NCBI GenBank assembly: GCA_965199595.1
Contig: OZ241182.1
Location: forward strand, 1,798,001 to 1,862,000
Source: JBBROS01 sp965199595
Lineage (GTDB): Bacteria > Pseudomonadota > Alphaproteobacteria > Acetobacterales > Acetobacteraceae
Reading direction: 5' to 3'
Length of the DNA: 64,000 nucleotides
Every line of letters begins with the position of its first letter. The first letter of the stretch is position 1. A program made the translations under genes and the position numbers. The notes below the pieces were generated by a model. It saw only the letters and a program-made list of their open reading frames with translations, did not search any database and was not told where the DNA came from. Positions 51,455 to 60,834 of this stretch are shown here, piece after piece.

Positions 51455-52636
51455 ATGTCCGCAAGCCTCGCAAACCGGCCGCCGGCGCTGAACTTCGATC
51501 TGGGTGAAACCGCGGACATGCTGCGGGACAGCGTGGCGGGCTTTGCCGCCGCCGAGATCGCCCCGCGCGCCGCCGCCATCGACCATGACAACGATTTCCC
51601 GGCGGACCTCTGGGCGAAGATGGGCGCGCTGGGCGTGCTGGGCGTGACGGTGGAGGAGGAGTATGGCGGCGCCGGCATGGGCTACCTGGAACATTGCGTG
51701 GCGATGGAGGAGATCAGCCGCGCCTCCGCCAGCGTGGGCCTCTCGTATGGCGCGCACAGCAACCTGTGCGTGAACCAGATCCGCAAGAACGGCACGGAGG
51801 CGCAGAAGCGCCGCTACCTGCCGGGGCTGATCGCCGGCACCGCGGTGGGGGCGCTGGCGATGAGCGAGTCGGGTGCCGGGTCGGACGTGGTGTCGATGCG
51901 GCTGCGGGCGGACAGGCGCGGTGACCGCTACGTGCTGAACGGCACCAAGATGTGGATCACCAACGGGCCGGAGGCGGACACGCTGGTGGTCTATGCCAAG
52001 ACCGACCCGGCGGCCGGGCCACGCGGGATCACGGCGTTCCTGATCGAGCGCGGGTTTGCCGGGTTCCGTTGCGCGCAGAAGCTCGACAAGCTGGGCATGC
52101 GCGGCAGCAACACCGGGGAGCTGGTGTTCGAGGACGTGGAGGTGCCGGAGGAGAACGTGCTGGGTGGGCTGGGGCGCGGCGTGAACGTGCTGATGTCCGG
52201 GCTGGATTACGAGCGCGCGGTGCTGGCGGCCGGGCCCATCGGGATTATGCAGGCCTGCATGGACGTGGTGGTGCCCTACATCCACGAGCGCAGGCAGTTC
52301 GGCCAGGCGATCGGCGAGTTCCAGCTGATGCAGGGCAAGATCGCCGACATGTACGTGACGCTGAACGCCACCAAGGCCTACGTCTATGCCGTGGCCAAGG
52401 CGTGCGACCGCGGCGAGACCAACCGCAAGGATGCGGCGGGCGCCATCCTGTACGCCGCCGAACGGGCGACGTGGATGGCGCTGGAGGCGATCCAGGTGCT
52501 GGGCGGGAACGGCTACACCAACGACTACCCGACGGGACGGCTGTTGCGGGATGCCAAGCTGTATGAGATCGGGGCGGGGACCAGCGAGATCCGGCGGATG
52601 CTGATCGGGCGTGAGCTGTTCAAGGAAACGGCGTGA
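51455..52636 (+). CDS. ivd: Isovaleryl-CoA dehydrogenase
   Basis: A 393-residue FAD enzyme of leucine breakdown, oxidising isovaleryl-CoA to 3-methylcrotonyl-CoA and passing electrons to ETF. The catalytic glutamate is E253 in LDYERAVLAAGP, the internal position diagnostic of isovaleryl-CoA dehydrogenase (human E254) rather than the C-terminal YEG used by most relatives. Other motifs are MSESGAGSDVVSM, KMWITNGPEADTLVVYAKTD in part, and QVLGGNGYTNDYP. The ATG follows AAAGGAAA. Other leucine-pathway genes (liuBCD) are not in the window. Confidence 0.93.
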   Translation: MSASLANRPPALNFDLGETADMLRDSVAGFAAAEIAPRAAAIDHDNDFPADLWAKMGALGVLGVTVEEEYGGAGMGYLEHCVAMEEISRASASVGLSYGAHSNLCVNQIRKNGTEAQKRRYLPGLIAGTAVGALAMSESGAGSDVVSMRLRADRRGDRYVLNGTKMWITNGPEADTLVVYAKTDPAAGPRGITAFLIERGFAGFRCAQKLDKLGMRGSNTGELVFEDVEVPEENVLGGLGRGVNVLMSGLDYERAVLAAGPIGIMQACMDVVVPYIHERRQFGQAIGEFQLMQGKIADMYVTLNATKAYVYAVAKACDRGETNRKDAAGAILYAAERATWMALEAIQVLGGNGYTNDYPTGRLLRDAKLYEIGAGTSEIRRMLIGRELFKETA

Positions 52637-52640
52637 CCCG

Positions 52641-53345
52641 ATGATTGACCGCCTGATCGTCGCCCTGGACGTCCCCAGCGTCGAGGAGGCCCGCGCCCTC
52701 GTCGCCCGGCTGGGCGACAGCGTGCGGTTCTACAAGGTGGGGATGTGGCTGTTCTTCGATCGCGCCGTGCACGCCCTGATCGACGAGCTGATCGCCGCAG
52801 GCAAGCAGGTGTTCCTCGACTACAAGATGTACGACATTCCCGAGACCGTCCGCCGTGGCGTGGCGGCTGTGGCGTCCCGCGGGGTGCGGATCGTCACGGT
52901 GCATGGCGACCCCGAGATCGTGGCCGCGGCGGCGGAGGGCGCCGGGGGCACGGACCTGCTGGTGTTCGCCATCACCGTGCTGACCAGCCAGGATGACGCG
53001 GCGCTGCGGGCCATGGGCTATGACAAGACCGTGCCGGAGCTGGTGGCCCTGCGCGCCCGCACCGCGGCTCAGGCCGGCGCGCGCGGGCTGATCGCCTCCG
53101 CCGCCGATGACCCGGCGGCGCTGCGCCGTCTCGCAGGGCCCGAGTTGCTGGTGGCAACCCCCGGCATCCGGCTGGCGGGCAGCGACGCCCAGGACCAGAA
53201 GCGCGTCGCGACGCCGGACGTCGCCATCGCGGGTGGCGCCGACTACCTGGTGGTCGGCCGGCCGATCACCCGTGCGGCGGACCCGGCGGCCGTGGCCCGG
53301 CAGGTGGTGGCGCTGATGACGGAGGGGGCCGTCCGTTGCGGCTGA
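52641..53345 (+). CDS. pyrF: Orotidine 5'-phosphate decarboxylase
   Basis: A 234-residue TIM-barrel enzyme producing UMP from OMP, the last step of pyrimidine synthesis. Active-site residues D10, K32, D60, K62 and D65 lie in LIVALDVPS, FYKVGMWLF and FLDYKMYDIPETV. ATPGIRL and DYLVVGRPITRAADP close the phosphate site. It follows the dehydrogenase by 4 bases and overlaps the next gene by 10 bases. Confidence 0.95.
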   Translation: MIDRLIVALDVPSVEEARALVARLGDSVRFYKVGMWLFFDRAVHALIDELIAAGKQVFLDYKMYDIPETVRRGVAAVASRGVRIVTVHGDPEIVAAAAEGAGGTDLLVFAITVLTSQDDAALRAMGYDKTVPELVALRARTAAQAGARGLIASAADDPAALRRLAGPELLVATPGIRLAGSDAQDQKRVATPDVAIAGGADYLVVGRPITRAADPAAVARQVVALMTEGAVRCG

Positions 53346-54034
53346 AGCTCGCCGCCGGGCTGGGCCTCGCGCTGCTTGCCGGCAGCTTGGCACAGGCGGC
53401 GCCGCCCGACCCGGTCCGGCAGTGCCTGGAGGCGCCGGGGCGGATCGGGTTCGACGAGGCGCCGGATGAGACGGCGCGGTGCGTCGTGCTGTCCTTCGGT
53501 CCGGTCGTTGGCAGTCGGCCGCCGCTGGTGGCGCAGATCCAGGCGTATGTGCTGCCGGGTGAGGCGACCCCGGCAGCGGGCGAACCCGCTGATACGCTGC
53601 TGACCCATGCACAGGGGATCGTGCTGCTGCAACCCGGCCGGGCTGGCATGGTGGGGGGCTGGTCCGGCGCGGAGGCGGTGATCAGCGCGCCGGCCGTGGT
53701 GCAGACACGGCAAGGCCCGATCCTGGTGGTGAAGATCGGTGCGAGCATCAGCATGCACCCGACGGATGACCTGGTGTTCCGCGCAGAAGGTGGTGTGTGG
53801 CGGCGGATGGGCGCGGCTTGGCAGGGCGGGATCAAAGCCTACCCCGCGACCACGCAGCAGCACGGGTCCGTCATGGACTGGCCGAGGCTGCGGGCCTTCG
53901 GCGCCTTCTGGAAACCCGGTGATCCCGGCTGCTGCCCGACCGGCGGCAGCTACGTGGCTCGGCTGCGGCTCGATGGCAGTCATATCCGTCTGGCCTCGGT
54001 CCACCGCTCGCGCGGCATGCTGCCGTTCCCCTGA
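53336..54034 (+). CDS. Secreted hypothetical protein
   Basis: A 232-residue product beginning with TTG (read as Met) inside the end of pyrF. A signal peptide covers residues 1-21 (LKLAAGLGLALLAGSLAQA). The mature part is beta-rich with four scattered cysteines, including the CC pair in DPGCCPTGGSYV near residue 200. I do not recognise a domain. Its length, signal peptide and overlap with pyrF support a real gene. The start codon is uncertain but no better one fits the signal peptide. Confidence 0.7.
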   Translation: MRLKLAAGLGLALLAGSLAQAAPPDPVRQCLEAPGRIGFDEAPDETARCVVLSFGPVVGSRPPLVAQIQAYVLPGEATPAAGEPADTLLTHAQGIVLLQPGRAGMVGGWSGAEAVISAPAVVQTRQGPILVVKIGASISMHPTDDLVFRAEGGVWRRMGAAWQGGIKAYPATTQQHGSVMDWPRLRAFGAFWKPGDPGCCPTGGSYVARLRLDGSHIRLASVHRSRGMLPFP

Positions 54035-54043
54035 GACGCCGGT

Positions 54044-54973
54044 TCAGCGCGCCGGGACGACTGGCCCGAACGTCACCCGGCCGCGCGCGTAGCTCAGCCA
54101 GACCCGGCGCTGCACGATGGCGTCGAGCCCCAGCAGCATGTCGCCGCGGTCCAGCTGCAGGGCGGAGACGCTGACCGGGGTCTCGACTGCGGGCACGTCG
54201 CCGATCGCGAGCCGCACCCGCGTATGGCCGATCGCGCGGCGTTCGCCATCCACGCCTTCCGCGACGTTGGCCGAGACGGGGGCCTGCACGCCCAGGCGCC
54301 TTGCCGTGGCGTCGCTGAGGATGGTGGCGCGGGTGCCGGTGTCCAGCAATGCCAGCAGCGGCTGTCCATTGACCAGCACCGGAACGAAGGGCTCGCCGCG
54401 CGGCGTCACCTCCAGCGGCAACACAGCGCCGCGAAACGGCGGCTCGCATTCCGAGGGAAGGTACAGCGTGAGCCGCCCGGCCGGAACATCGATGTCGAGG
54501 TCGAAGGCGGAGAGCAGGGATGCGCCGAGCAGCCCGGCCAGCGGCGGTTGCAGCCGGAAATCGACCGGCAGCGGCGCCACCGGGGCCAGCTGGTCCGGCA
54601 TCGGGGTATCGCCCAGACGCAGGCCCGGCAGCAGCACCACCCGCGCCTCCCGGCTGCCGCCGGTGCCGAACATCGGGACCATGCCGCGGAGCGGCAGCGC
54701 CAGGGATGCAGCCGCCTCGGGCGTGACCAGCATCCCCTGTGCCCCGGTGTCGAGCAGCAACGTGACAGAGCGGCCGGCAATAACCGCCGGCACGATGGGG
54801 TAGCCCTCGATCAGCCGCAACGGAACCGCGGCGGCAAGGGTGCGGGAGCAGGCCAGGGCCGGGCCTGCCAGGAACGGCAGGGCCAGCGTGGCCCGCCGGG
54901 TGAGGCGCGGGTTCAGAGCATCCGACTCAGGATCAGCTTCTGGATGTCCGAGGTGCCCTCGTAGATCTGGCAC
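54044..54973 (-). CDS. Retropepsin-like aspartic protease, exported
   Basis: A protein of up to 309 residues with two separate aspartic motifs, LLLDTGAQG (about 72-80) and LLDTGTRAT (about 209-217), each starting a half of a single-chain clan AA protease, so both halves of the active site are on one chain. A membrane or signal segment (RATLALPFLAGPALAC) precedes. The start is uncertain: an ATG at 54973 lies 61 bases inside the acyl-CoA dehydrogenase gene, and no standard start codon lies between there and the signal-like region. Confidence 0.72.
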   Translation of the reverse strand: MPDLRGHLGHPEADPESDALNPRLTRRATLALPFLAGPALACSRTLAAAVPLRLIEGYPIVPAVIAGRSVTLLLDTGAQGMLVTPEAAASLALPLRGMVPMFGTGGSREARVVLLPGLRLGDTPMPDQLAPVAPLPVDFRLQPPLAGLLGASLLSAFDLDIDVPAGRLTLYLPSECEPPFRGAVLPLEVTPRGEPFVPVLVNGQPLLALLDTGTRATILSDATARRLGVQAPVSANVAEGVDGERRAIGHTRVRLAIGDVPAVETPVSVSALQLDRGDMLLGLDAIVQRRVWLSYARGRVTFGPVVPAR

Positions 54974-56043
54974 ACCCGCACGTCGCGGGAGATGCGCTCC
55001 ACCGGGTAGTCGGCGAGGTAGCCGTAGCCGCCCAGGGTCTGAATGGCGATGGAGCAGATGCGCTCCGCGGCCTCGCTGGCGAACAGCTTGGCCATCGCGG
55101 CGGCTTCCAGCGCCGGCTCGCCTGCGTCCTTCAGCCGGGCGGCACGGAGGGTAAGCTCGCGCGCGGCGGAGAGCTGCGTCTTGGCCTCCACCAGGCGAAA
55201 GGCGACGGCCTGGTGCTCGATGATCGGCTTGGTGAACTGCCGGCGCTCCTTGGCATAGGCGATGGCGTAGTCCAGGGCGGCCCGCGCCATGCCGACGCTC
55301 TGCGCCGCGATGCCGATGCGCCCGCTCTCCAGCGTGCTGAGCGCGATCTTGAGCCCCTCGCCCTCCGCGCCGATGCGCTGCTCGTCCGGAATCTCCAGAT
55401 CGTCAAAGCTGAGCGCACAGCTGTCAGAGGCCTTCTGCCCCAGCTTGTGCTCCACGCGGGCCACCTTGAAACCAGGCGTGTCATTGGCGACGATGAAGGC
55501 GCTGATGCCTTTCTTGCCAGCCGCCGGGTCGGTGACGGCGAACAGGATGGTGGTCTGACCGATGCTGGCGTTGCTGATGAACTGCTTGGAGCCGTTCACC
55601 ACGTAGCCGCTGTTGCTGCGAACCGCCCGCGTGCGGATGCCGGCCGCGTCGGACCCGGCGCCGCTCTCCGTGAGTGCGAAGCTCGCCACCGCCTGGCCGC
55701 TCGCCATCGGGCGCAGCCAGCGCTCCTTCTGCTCGGGGCTGCCGAACTTCTCCAGGATTTCACAGGTGGGCGCGTTGTGCACGCTCACCAGGGTGCTGAC
55801 GGAGCCGTCGCCGGCCGCAAGCTCCTCGATCACCTGGGCATAGGCCTCGTACGGGATCTCGCTGCCGCCCCAGTCGCTGCTGTTGGTGGCACCGAGGAAA
55901 CCCATCTCACCCAGCGCCGCGACGATCTCCGGCTCGATCCGGCCGGCGGCTTCGCGGGCGCTGGCGGTTGGCGCCAGGCGATCCTGGGCGAAGCGGCGGG
56001 CGGTCTCGACAATCAAGGCGTTCGGGTCGGTATGATCCAACAT
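54913..56043 (-). CDS. Acyl-CoA dehydrogenase
   Basis: A 376-residue FAD enzyme. The catalytic glutamate is E362 in YEGTSDIQK. FALTESGAGSDAAGIRT, KQFISNASIGQTTILFAVTD, RRQFTKPIIEHQ and QTLGGYGYLADYPVERISRD complete the family pattern. It resembles short-branched or short-chain acyl-CoA dehydrogenases; chain length cannot be fixed from sequence. It overlaps the start region of the aspartic protease and lies 30 bases downstream of iorAB. Confidence 0.9.
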   Translation of the reverse strand: MLDHTDPNALIVETARRFAQDRLAPTASAREAAGRIEPEIVAALGEMGFLGATNSSDWGGSEIPYEAYAQVIEELAAGDGSVSTLVSVHNAPTCEILEKFGSPEQKERWLRPMASGQAVASFALTESGAGSDAAGIRTRAVRSNSGYVVNGSKQFISNASIGQTTILFAVTDPAAGKKGISAFIVANDTPGFKVARVEHKLGQKASDSCALSFDDLEIPDEQRIGAEGEGLKIALSTLESGRIGIAAQSVGMARAALDYAIAYAKERRQFTKPIIEHQAVAFRLVEAKTQLSAARELTLRAARLKDAGEPALEAAAMAKLFASEAAERICSIAIQTLGGYGYLADYPVERISRDVRVCQIYEGTSDIQKLILSRML

Positions 56044-56073
56044 GATGACGCTCCCTTTGCAGCCGATATAGGG

Positions 56074-59000
56074 CTAGTCCGCCGCCTCTGCCAGCGGCAC
56101 CGCATCAAGTTGCGCGAGCAGGGCCAGGCGCCGGGGCACTGCATCGGCCATGCTCGCGGCCTTCACCGGGCCAAACCCGCGCACGTCCATCGGCTGCGTG
56201 GCGAGCGCGATGGCTGTCGGAAGCGTGTCCGGCCGCAGCCGGGGCAGCAGGGCGTCGATGTCGCGCTCGTACTGCCGGGCGAAGGCGCGCTCCTGCCGCC
56301 GCTCGTGCTGCCAGCCGAACACATCCAGCGGCGTGCCGCGCAGGGCCTTGCCGTGACGCAGGGCGCGGAACAGCGGCAGGGCGATGCGGCCGGAGATGGC
56401 GATCTTGCGGCGGCGGCCGGTGGCCGGGTCGGTGCCGCTGATCAGCGGCGGTGCCATGTGGAACACCGGATTCTGGCCATAGGCGGCGGCGGCGTGCAGG
56501 CGGGCAACCTCGTATTCGTCCTTGATGGCCAGGACGCGGAACAGCCCCTCCGCCACCGCCCGGGTCAGCGCACCGGCGGCACCGGCGAGCGCGGTCTCCC
56601 GCGTGGACGTGGCCTCGACCAGGCGGCGATAGCGCCGGGCCAGGCGGCCGCCCTGGTAGTGGACCAGTTCGGCGGCCCGGCGCTCGATCAGGCTGGCGAG
56701 ATCATCGGGCAGGGCGGCCTGGTCGGCGAGGATCTCCTCGGCCAGTCCCGGCTGCGCCACCAGAAGGCGGCCCCAGAGGAACGCCCGCTCGTTCAGCGCG
56801 ACGGCGGTCCCGTTCAGCTTGATGGCCGCCAGCAGCGCCGGCTGCCCCAGCGGCACCAGGCCGAGCTGCCAGGCCATGCCCAGCAGCAGGGTGTTGGCGG
56901 CCTGTGCCGTACCGAACAGCCGCTCCGCCACCTGGCTGGCGCGCAGGTAACGCGAGCGCTCCCGGTCCGTGTGCCGCTCCAGCGCCCGGCGGTGCAGCCC
57001 GGCATCCACCCGCAGGTCGCGGTCCCGCAGGAACCCGGCCCCGGCCGCGAGATCCAGGTTGCCGACCACGCCGGCGCCGGACCCGCACTTGCCCAGCACG
57101 TCGGGGTCGGCCGCCACGGCCAGGTCGGCGCCCAGCAGCAGGTTCGCCTCGCCGGTGGGGATGCGCACCACGTCCAGCCCGCCGGCAGGGGCGATCTGCA
57201 CGTGGCTGACCACCGCACCGTTCTTCTGCGCCAGGCCCGTGAAGTCCAGCGTGCTGACCGCCAGCCCCTCCAGGTGCGCCGCCATGGCGACAATGCCGCC
57301 GCAGGTGACGATGCCGCCGCCGCCGATGCCGGCGAACAGGCCGCGCCACGGCGCGGCGAGCGCGGGAACGGCGGGGAGGGGGAGCCCGGCCGCAAGAGCG
57401 GCCTCCCGCGCCTGCCATTCGGCGGCGTGGTCGATCTCGGGGGCCGGGCCGCTGGTGGTGACGAAGCTGGGGCAGAAGCCCTTGAGGCACGAGAGGTCGG
57501 TGTTGCAGCTGGTCGGGCTGACCCGGCGCTTGCGGCCATATTCCGTCGCCACCGGCTCGATGGCGATGCAGTTGGACTGCACGGTGCAGTCCCCGCAATT
57601 CTCGCAGACGCGGGTGTTGATGGAGACGGTGGTCTGCGCCTCCGCCATGCGGCCCCGCTTGCGGCGGCGGCGCTTCTCGGTGGCGCAGACCTGGTCGTAG
57701 ATGATGGCGCTGACGCCCTCGTGCTCGCGCATGCGCCGCTGCACGGCATCCAGCTCGGCGCGGGGGTGGCGCAGGGTGCCGGGGGGCAGGTCGGCGGCGG
57801 GAGGCAGGCGGGCCGGGTCATCGGCGACGACGGCGAGCAGGCCGACGCCTTCCGCGTGCAGCTGCTGGGCCATGCGGACCACGGTGATGCTGCCCTCGGC
57901 GGGCTGGCCGCCCGTCATGGCGACGGCATCGTTGTAGAGCAGCTTGTAGGTGATGCGGGACCGCGCGGCGACGGCCTGGCGGATGGCGAGCAGGCCGGAG
58001 TGCTGATAGGTGCCGTCGCCCATGTTGGCGAACATGTGCGGCAGGTCCACGAAGTGTTCGAGGCCGACCCAGGGCACGCCCTCGCCACCCATGTGGCTGA
58101 ACGTCCTGGTGGTGTCGCTGGTGCCCATCGCCATGATGTGGCAGCCGATGCCGGCCATCGCGTGGCTGCCCTCCGGCAGCACGGTGCTGGAGTTGTGCGG
58201 GCAGCCGGCGCAGAACATGGGGCCGCGCACCAGCACCCCGGCCTCCCGCGGCGCCGCGGTGCAGGATGGCGTCTCCACGGGAATGCCGAAGCCCGGCAGC
58301 ATTCGCGCCAGCGCCGCCATCAGCAGCTCCGGCGAAAGCTCCAGCACGTCGGGCAGCAGCGGGGCGCCGTAATGGTCGCGCTTGCCGAGGATGGCGGGGC
58401 GGTCGGGGATGTCATACAGCGCATCCCGGAGCTGCATCTCGACCAGGGAGCGCTTCTCCTCCACGACCAGCAGCGCGCGCTTGCCCCGGGCGAAGGCAGA
58501 AAGGCCCTGCGGCTCGATGGGCCAGGCCAGCGCGACCTTGTACACGGCGATGGCGGGGTGGTCGGCCAGGCCCAGGCGGCGCAGGGCGTGCATGACGTCG
58601 TGGTGCGCCTTGCCGATGGTGACGATGCCGATCTCGGCGGTGCCGGTGCCCAGCGTGCGGCGGTCCAGGCGGTTGGCACGCACCCAGGCGTGCATGGCAG
58701 GAAGGCGCTCCTGCAACAGCCGGCGCTCCAGCTCGCGCCGCTCCGCGGGCCAGGGCAGATGCGGGTCCAGGTTCAGCCCATGTGGCGGCAGGACAAGGCC
58801 CGGCGTGGTGAAGGTCCGTGTGGTGTGAACGGTGGCGAGGCCGTGCTGCTCGGCCGTCTCGGCGATGGTCTTGAGGCCTACCCACAGGCCGCAGTAACGC
58901 GACAGGGCGAGCCCGGCCAGGCCGAGGTCCAGGATATCCTGCACATCCGCCGGCACCAGCACCGGGATCATCAACGACTGGAAGATGCCGTCCGTCTGGT

Positions 59001-59487
59001 GCGGGAACACCGAGCTGTGGGCCGCGTGGTCGTCGCCGCTGACGGCCAGCACGCCGCCCAGCCGTGAGGTGCCGATGGCGTTGGCGCAGCGGAGCGCGTC
59101 GGCGCTGCGGTCCACGCCGGGTCCCTTGCCGTACCACATGCCGAACACGCCATCGACGCGCTTGCCGGGGAAGGTGTCGATCTGCTGGCTGCCCCAGAGC
59201 ATGGTGGCGGCCAGGTCCTCGTTCAGCCCGGGCTGGAAGCGGACGCCGGCGGCGGTGAGCAGCTTCTCGCGCCGCCACAGCTCCAGGTCCATGCCGCCGA
59301 GCGGTGAACCGCGATAGCCGGAGACCAGGCCCCCGGTGTTCAACCCGGCCTCCCGGTCCAGCCGGGCCTGTTCCAGCAGCACCCGAACCAGCGCCTGGGT
59401 GCCGGAGAGCAGCACCGGCTGATCCAGCACGGTGTAGCGGCTTTCCAGCGTATGGGTCTCAAGCGGCGCGACGATACCAACGTCCAT
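56074..59487 (-). CDS. Fused indolepyruvate ferredoxin oxidoreductase (IorA-IorB)
   Basis: A 1137-residue cytoplasmic enzyme. It oxidatively decarboxylates 2-oxo acids from aromatic amino acids to acyl-CoA, using TPP and Fe-S clusters. The N-terminal half has GLVSGYRGSPLGGMDLE and the TPP region around CAGCPHNSSTVLPEG and MGGEGVPWVGLEHF. The middle has Cys-rich CENCGDCTVQSNC and CNTDLSCLKGFCPSF. From about residue 685 the gamma-type domain follows (FAGIGGGGIVTCGGIVAMAA). The ATG at 59487 has CTGGAGG upstream, better than the GTG six codons earlier. It faces a divergent Lrp regulator. Confidence 0.9.
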   Translation of the reverse strand: MDVGIVAPLETHTLESRYTVLDQPVLLSGTQALVRVLLEQARLDREAGLNTGGLVSGYRGSPLGGMDLELWRREKLLTAAGVRFQPGLNEDLAATMLWGSQQIDTFPGKRVDGVFGMWYGKGPGVDRSADALRCANAIGTSRLGGVLAVSGDDHAAHSSVFPHQTDGIFQSLMIPVLVPADVQDILDLGLAGLALSRYCGLWVGLKTIAETAEQHGLATVHTTRTFTTPGLVLPPHGLNLDPHLPWPAERRELERRLLQERLPAMHAWVRANRLDRRTLGTGTAEIGIVTIGKAHHDVMHALRRLGLADHPAIAVYKVALAWPIEPQGLSAFARGKRALLVVEEKRSLVEMQLRDALYDIPDRPAILGKRDHYGAPLLPDVLELSPELLMAALARMLPGFGIPVETPSCTAAPREAGVLVRGPMFCAGCPHNSSTVLPEGSHAMAGIGCHIMAMGTSDTTRTFSHMGGEGVPWVGLEHFVDLPHMFANMGDGTYQHSGLLAIRQAVAARSRITYKLLYNDAVAMTGGQPAEGSITVVRMAQQLHAEGVGLLAVVADDPARLPPAADLPPGTLRHPRAELDAVQRRMREHEGVSAIIYDQVCATEKRRRRKRGRMAEAQTTVSINTRVCENCGDCTVQSNCIAIEPVATEYGRKRRVSPTSCNTDLSCLKGFCPSFVTTSGPAPEIDHAAEWQAREAALAAGLPLPAVPALAAPWRGLFAGIGGGGIVTCGGIVAMAAHLEGLAVSTLDFTGLAQKNGAVVSHVQIAPAGGLDVVRIPTGEANLLLGADLAVAADPDVLGKCGSGAGVVGNLDLAAGAGFLRDRDLRVDAGLHRRALERHTDRERSRYLRASQVAERLFGTAQAANTLLLGMAWQLGLVPLGQPALLAAIKLNGTAVALNERAFLWGRLLVAQPGLAEEILADQAALPDDLASLIERRAAELVHYQGGRLARRYRRLVEATSTRETALAGAAGALTRAVAEGLFRVLAIKDEYEVARLHAAAAYGQNPVFHMAPPLISGTDPATGRRRKIAISGRIALPLFRALRHGKALRGTPLDVFGWQHERRQERAFARQYERDIDALLPRLRPDTLPTAIALATQPMDVRGFGPVKAASMADAVPRRLALLAQLDAVPLAEAAD

Positions 59488-59578
59488 GGCGGCAACCTCC
59501 AGCACGACAGGGCACTCTAGCGCAGAAACGGGTGGCTTGTGTTGCCAGAGTTACGGTAGGGTCGCCGGATAATTGGTA

Positions 59579-59614
59579 GGATCGGCTAATATTGCAATGC
59601 ACAATAACCGATCC
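59579..59614. promoter_or_regulatory. Candidate Lrp operator between iorAB and the Lrp gene
   Basis: GGATCGG (59579-59585) and CCGATCC (59608-59614) are perfect 7-base arms, with an inner TATTG-N7-CAATA pair. The A/T-rich core and position 14 bases before the regulator start suit an Lrp/AsnC site controlling both directions. Confidence 0.55.
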
Positions 59615-59627
59615 TTGCGCGTGATCC

Positions 59628-60098
59628 ATGCGTCTTGACCGGATCGACCACGCCATCCTGGACCACCTGCAACGCGACGGCCGCGCCACCAGTGGCGAGC
59701 TGGGCGATGTTGCGGGCCTGTCGCCCAGCCCGGCCCATCGCCGGCAGCGCCTGCTGGAGGAGAGCGGCATCATCCGCGGCTATGTGGCGCTGCTGGACCA
59801 GGACCGGGTGGGGCTCTCGGTCAACGTGTTCGTCTCGGTGCGGCTCTCGGCGCAGACCGAGGACCACCTGGCCGCCTTCGAGCAGGCGGTGGCGGAGCTG
59901 CCGGAGGTGATGGAGTGCTATGTGATGTCCGGTGCCAGCGACTACCTGTTGCGGGTCGTGGCGCCGGACCTTGGCGCCTACGAGGAGTTCCTGCGCACCC
60001 GGCTCACCCGCATCGCCGGGGTGCGTGGGGTGGAGAGCGCCTTTGCGCTGAAGCGGGTGGCCTACCGCACCAACCTGCCGCTGCGGCGCGCCAGGTGA
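59628..60098 (+). CDS. Lrp/AsnC family regulator
   Basis: A 156-residue feast/famine regulator. The N-terminal helix-turn-helix is LDRIDHAILDHLQRDGRATSGELGDVAGLSPSPAHRR in pieces, and the C-terminal RAM effector domain has VMECYVMSGASDYLLRVVAPD. These proteins sense amino acids. Being divergent from iorAB, it probably adjusts aromatic amino acid breakdown, as happens with similar pairs. Confidence 0.9.
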   Translation: MRLDRIDHAILDHLQRDGRATSGELGDVAGLSPSPAHRRQRLLEESGIIRGYVALLDQDRVGLSVNVFVSVRLSAQTEDHLAAFEQAVAELPEVMECYVMSGASDYLLRVVAPDLGAYEEFLRTRLTRIAGVRGVESAFALKRVAYRTNLPLRRAR

Positions 60099-60134
60099 AC
60101 GGGGCGTGCTGATGCTCGTCTACAGGGCTCGCTG

Positions 60135-60782
60135 ATGCTCGAAGCATTCCTCATGGCCTTCCCGGCGCTGTTCAGCATCGTGAACCCCATCACCGGCGCC
60201 TTCATCTTCCGGGAAGCCACGGCGGATCGCACCCATGCCGAGCGGGTCGGGCTGGCCCGGCGCGTCGGCTGCTATTCGCTGATCGTCATGCTGGTGGCGC
60301 TGGGGGCCGGGTCCTATGTGCTGGCGGCGTTCGGCATCAGCATCGCGGCGCTGCGGATTGCCGGCGGGCTGGTGCTGGCGCTGTTCGCCTGGGAGCTGCT
60401 GGGCGCACCGGAGAAGCGGGAGGGGCGGAAGCAGCAGGAGGCCGCCGGCGCCGGGGGCGGCCCGCAGGAGGATGTGGCGTTCTTCCCGCTGACCATGCCG
60501 TTCACCACGGGGCCGGGCACCATATCGGTCGCGGTGGCGCTGGGGGCCGGGCACCCGCCGGCGGGCATCGCCGGGTTCTTCGCGGGCGTGGCGCTGGCGG
60601 CGGCGCTGCTCGCGCTGGTGGTGTTCGCGCTGTATGCCCACGCGGACCGCCTGTCCGACGTGCTGGGCCGCAACGGCAGCCGCACGGTGACGCGGCTCTC
60701 GGCCTTCCTGCTGTTCTGCATCGGCATCCAGCTGCTGATCAACGGCACGGTCGCGGTGCTGGAGCCGCTGCTGGCGCGCTAG
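60135..60782 (+). CDS. MarC/UPF0056 family membrane protein
   Basis: A 215-residue inner-membrane protein with about six hydrophobic segments. The family N-terminus FSIVNPITGAFIF and the mid-protein FPLTMPFTTGPGTISVAV are present. Between the segments is a charged, glycine-rich stretch (about 94-114). The function of MarC proteins is unsettled. It is convergent with the 2-hydroxyacid dehydrogenase across a strong palindrome. Confidence 0.85.
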   Translation: MLEAFLMAFPALFSIVNPITGAFIFREATADRTHAERVGLARRVGCYSLIVMLVALGAGSYVLAAFGISIAALRIAGGLVLALFAWELLGAPEKREGRKQQEAAGAGGGPQEDVAFFPLTMPFTTGPGTISVAVALGAGHPPAGIAGFFAGVALAAALLALVVFALYAHADRLSDVLGRNGSRTVTRLSAFLLFCIGIQLLINGTVAVLEPLLAR

Positions 60783-60791
60783 TGGTCCAAA

Positions 60792-60818
60792 CCTGACGCT
60801 CGGGTCCCGAGCGTCAGG
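60792..60818. terminator. Bidirectional terminator palindrome
   Basis: Perfect 13-base arms (CCTGACGCTCGGG at 60792-60804 and its complement at 60806-60818) around one base, between the convergent stops of marC and the dehydrogenase. Flanking TCCAAA and TTTGG(C/A) extend the stem. The hairpin would melt a few central bases to form its loop. Confidence 0.7.
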
Positions 60819-60834
60819 GCCATTTGGCCCAACA

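Noticed and set aside
55213..59067. 1284-codon open frame on the plus strand
   Set aside because: Antisense to the acyl-CoA dehydrogenase and IorAB genes; arginine/glycine-rich with no domain.
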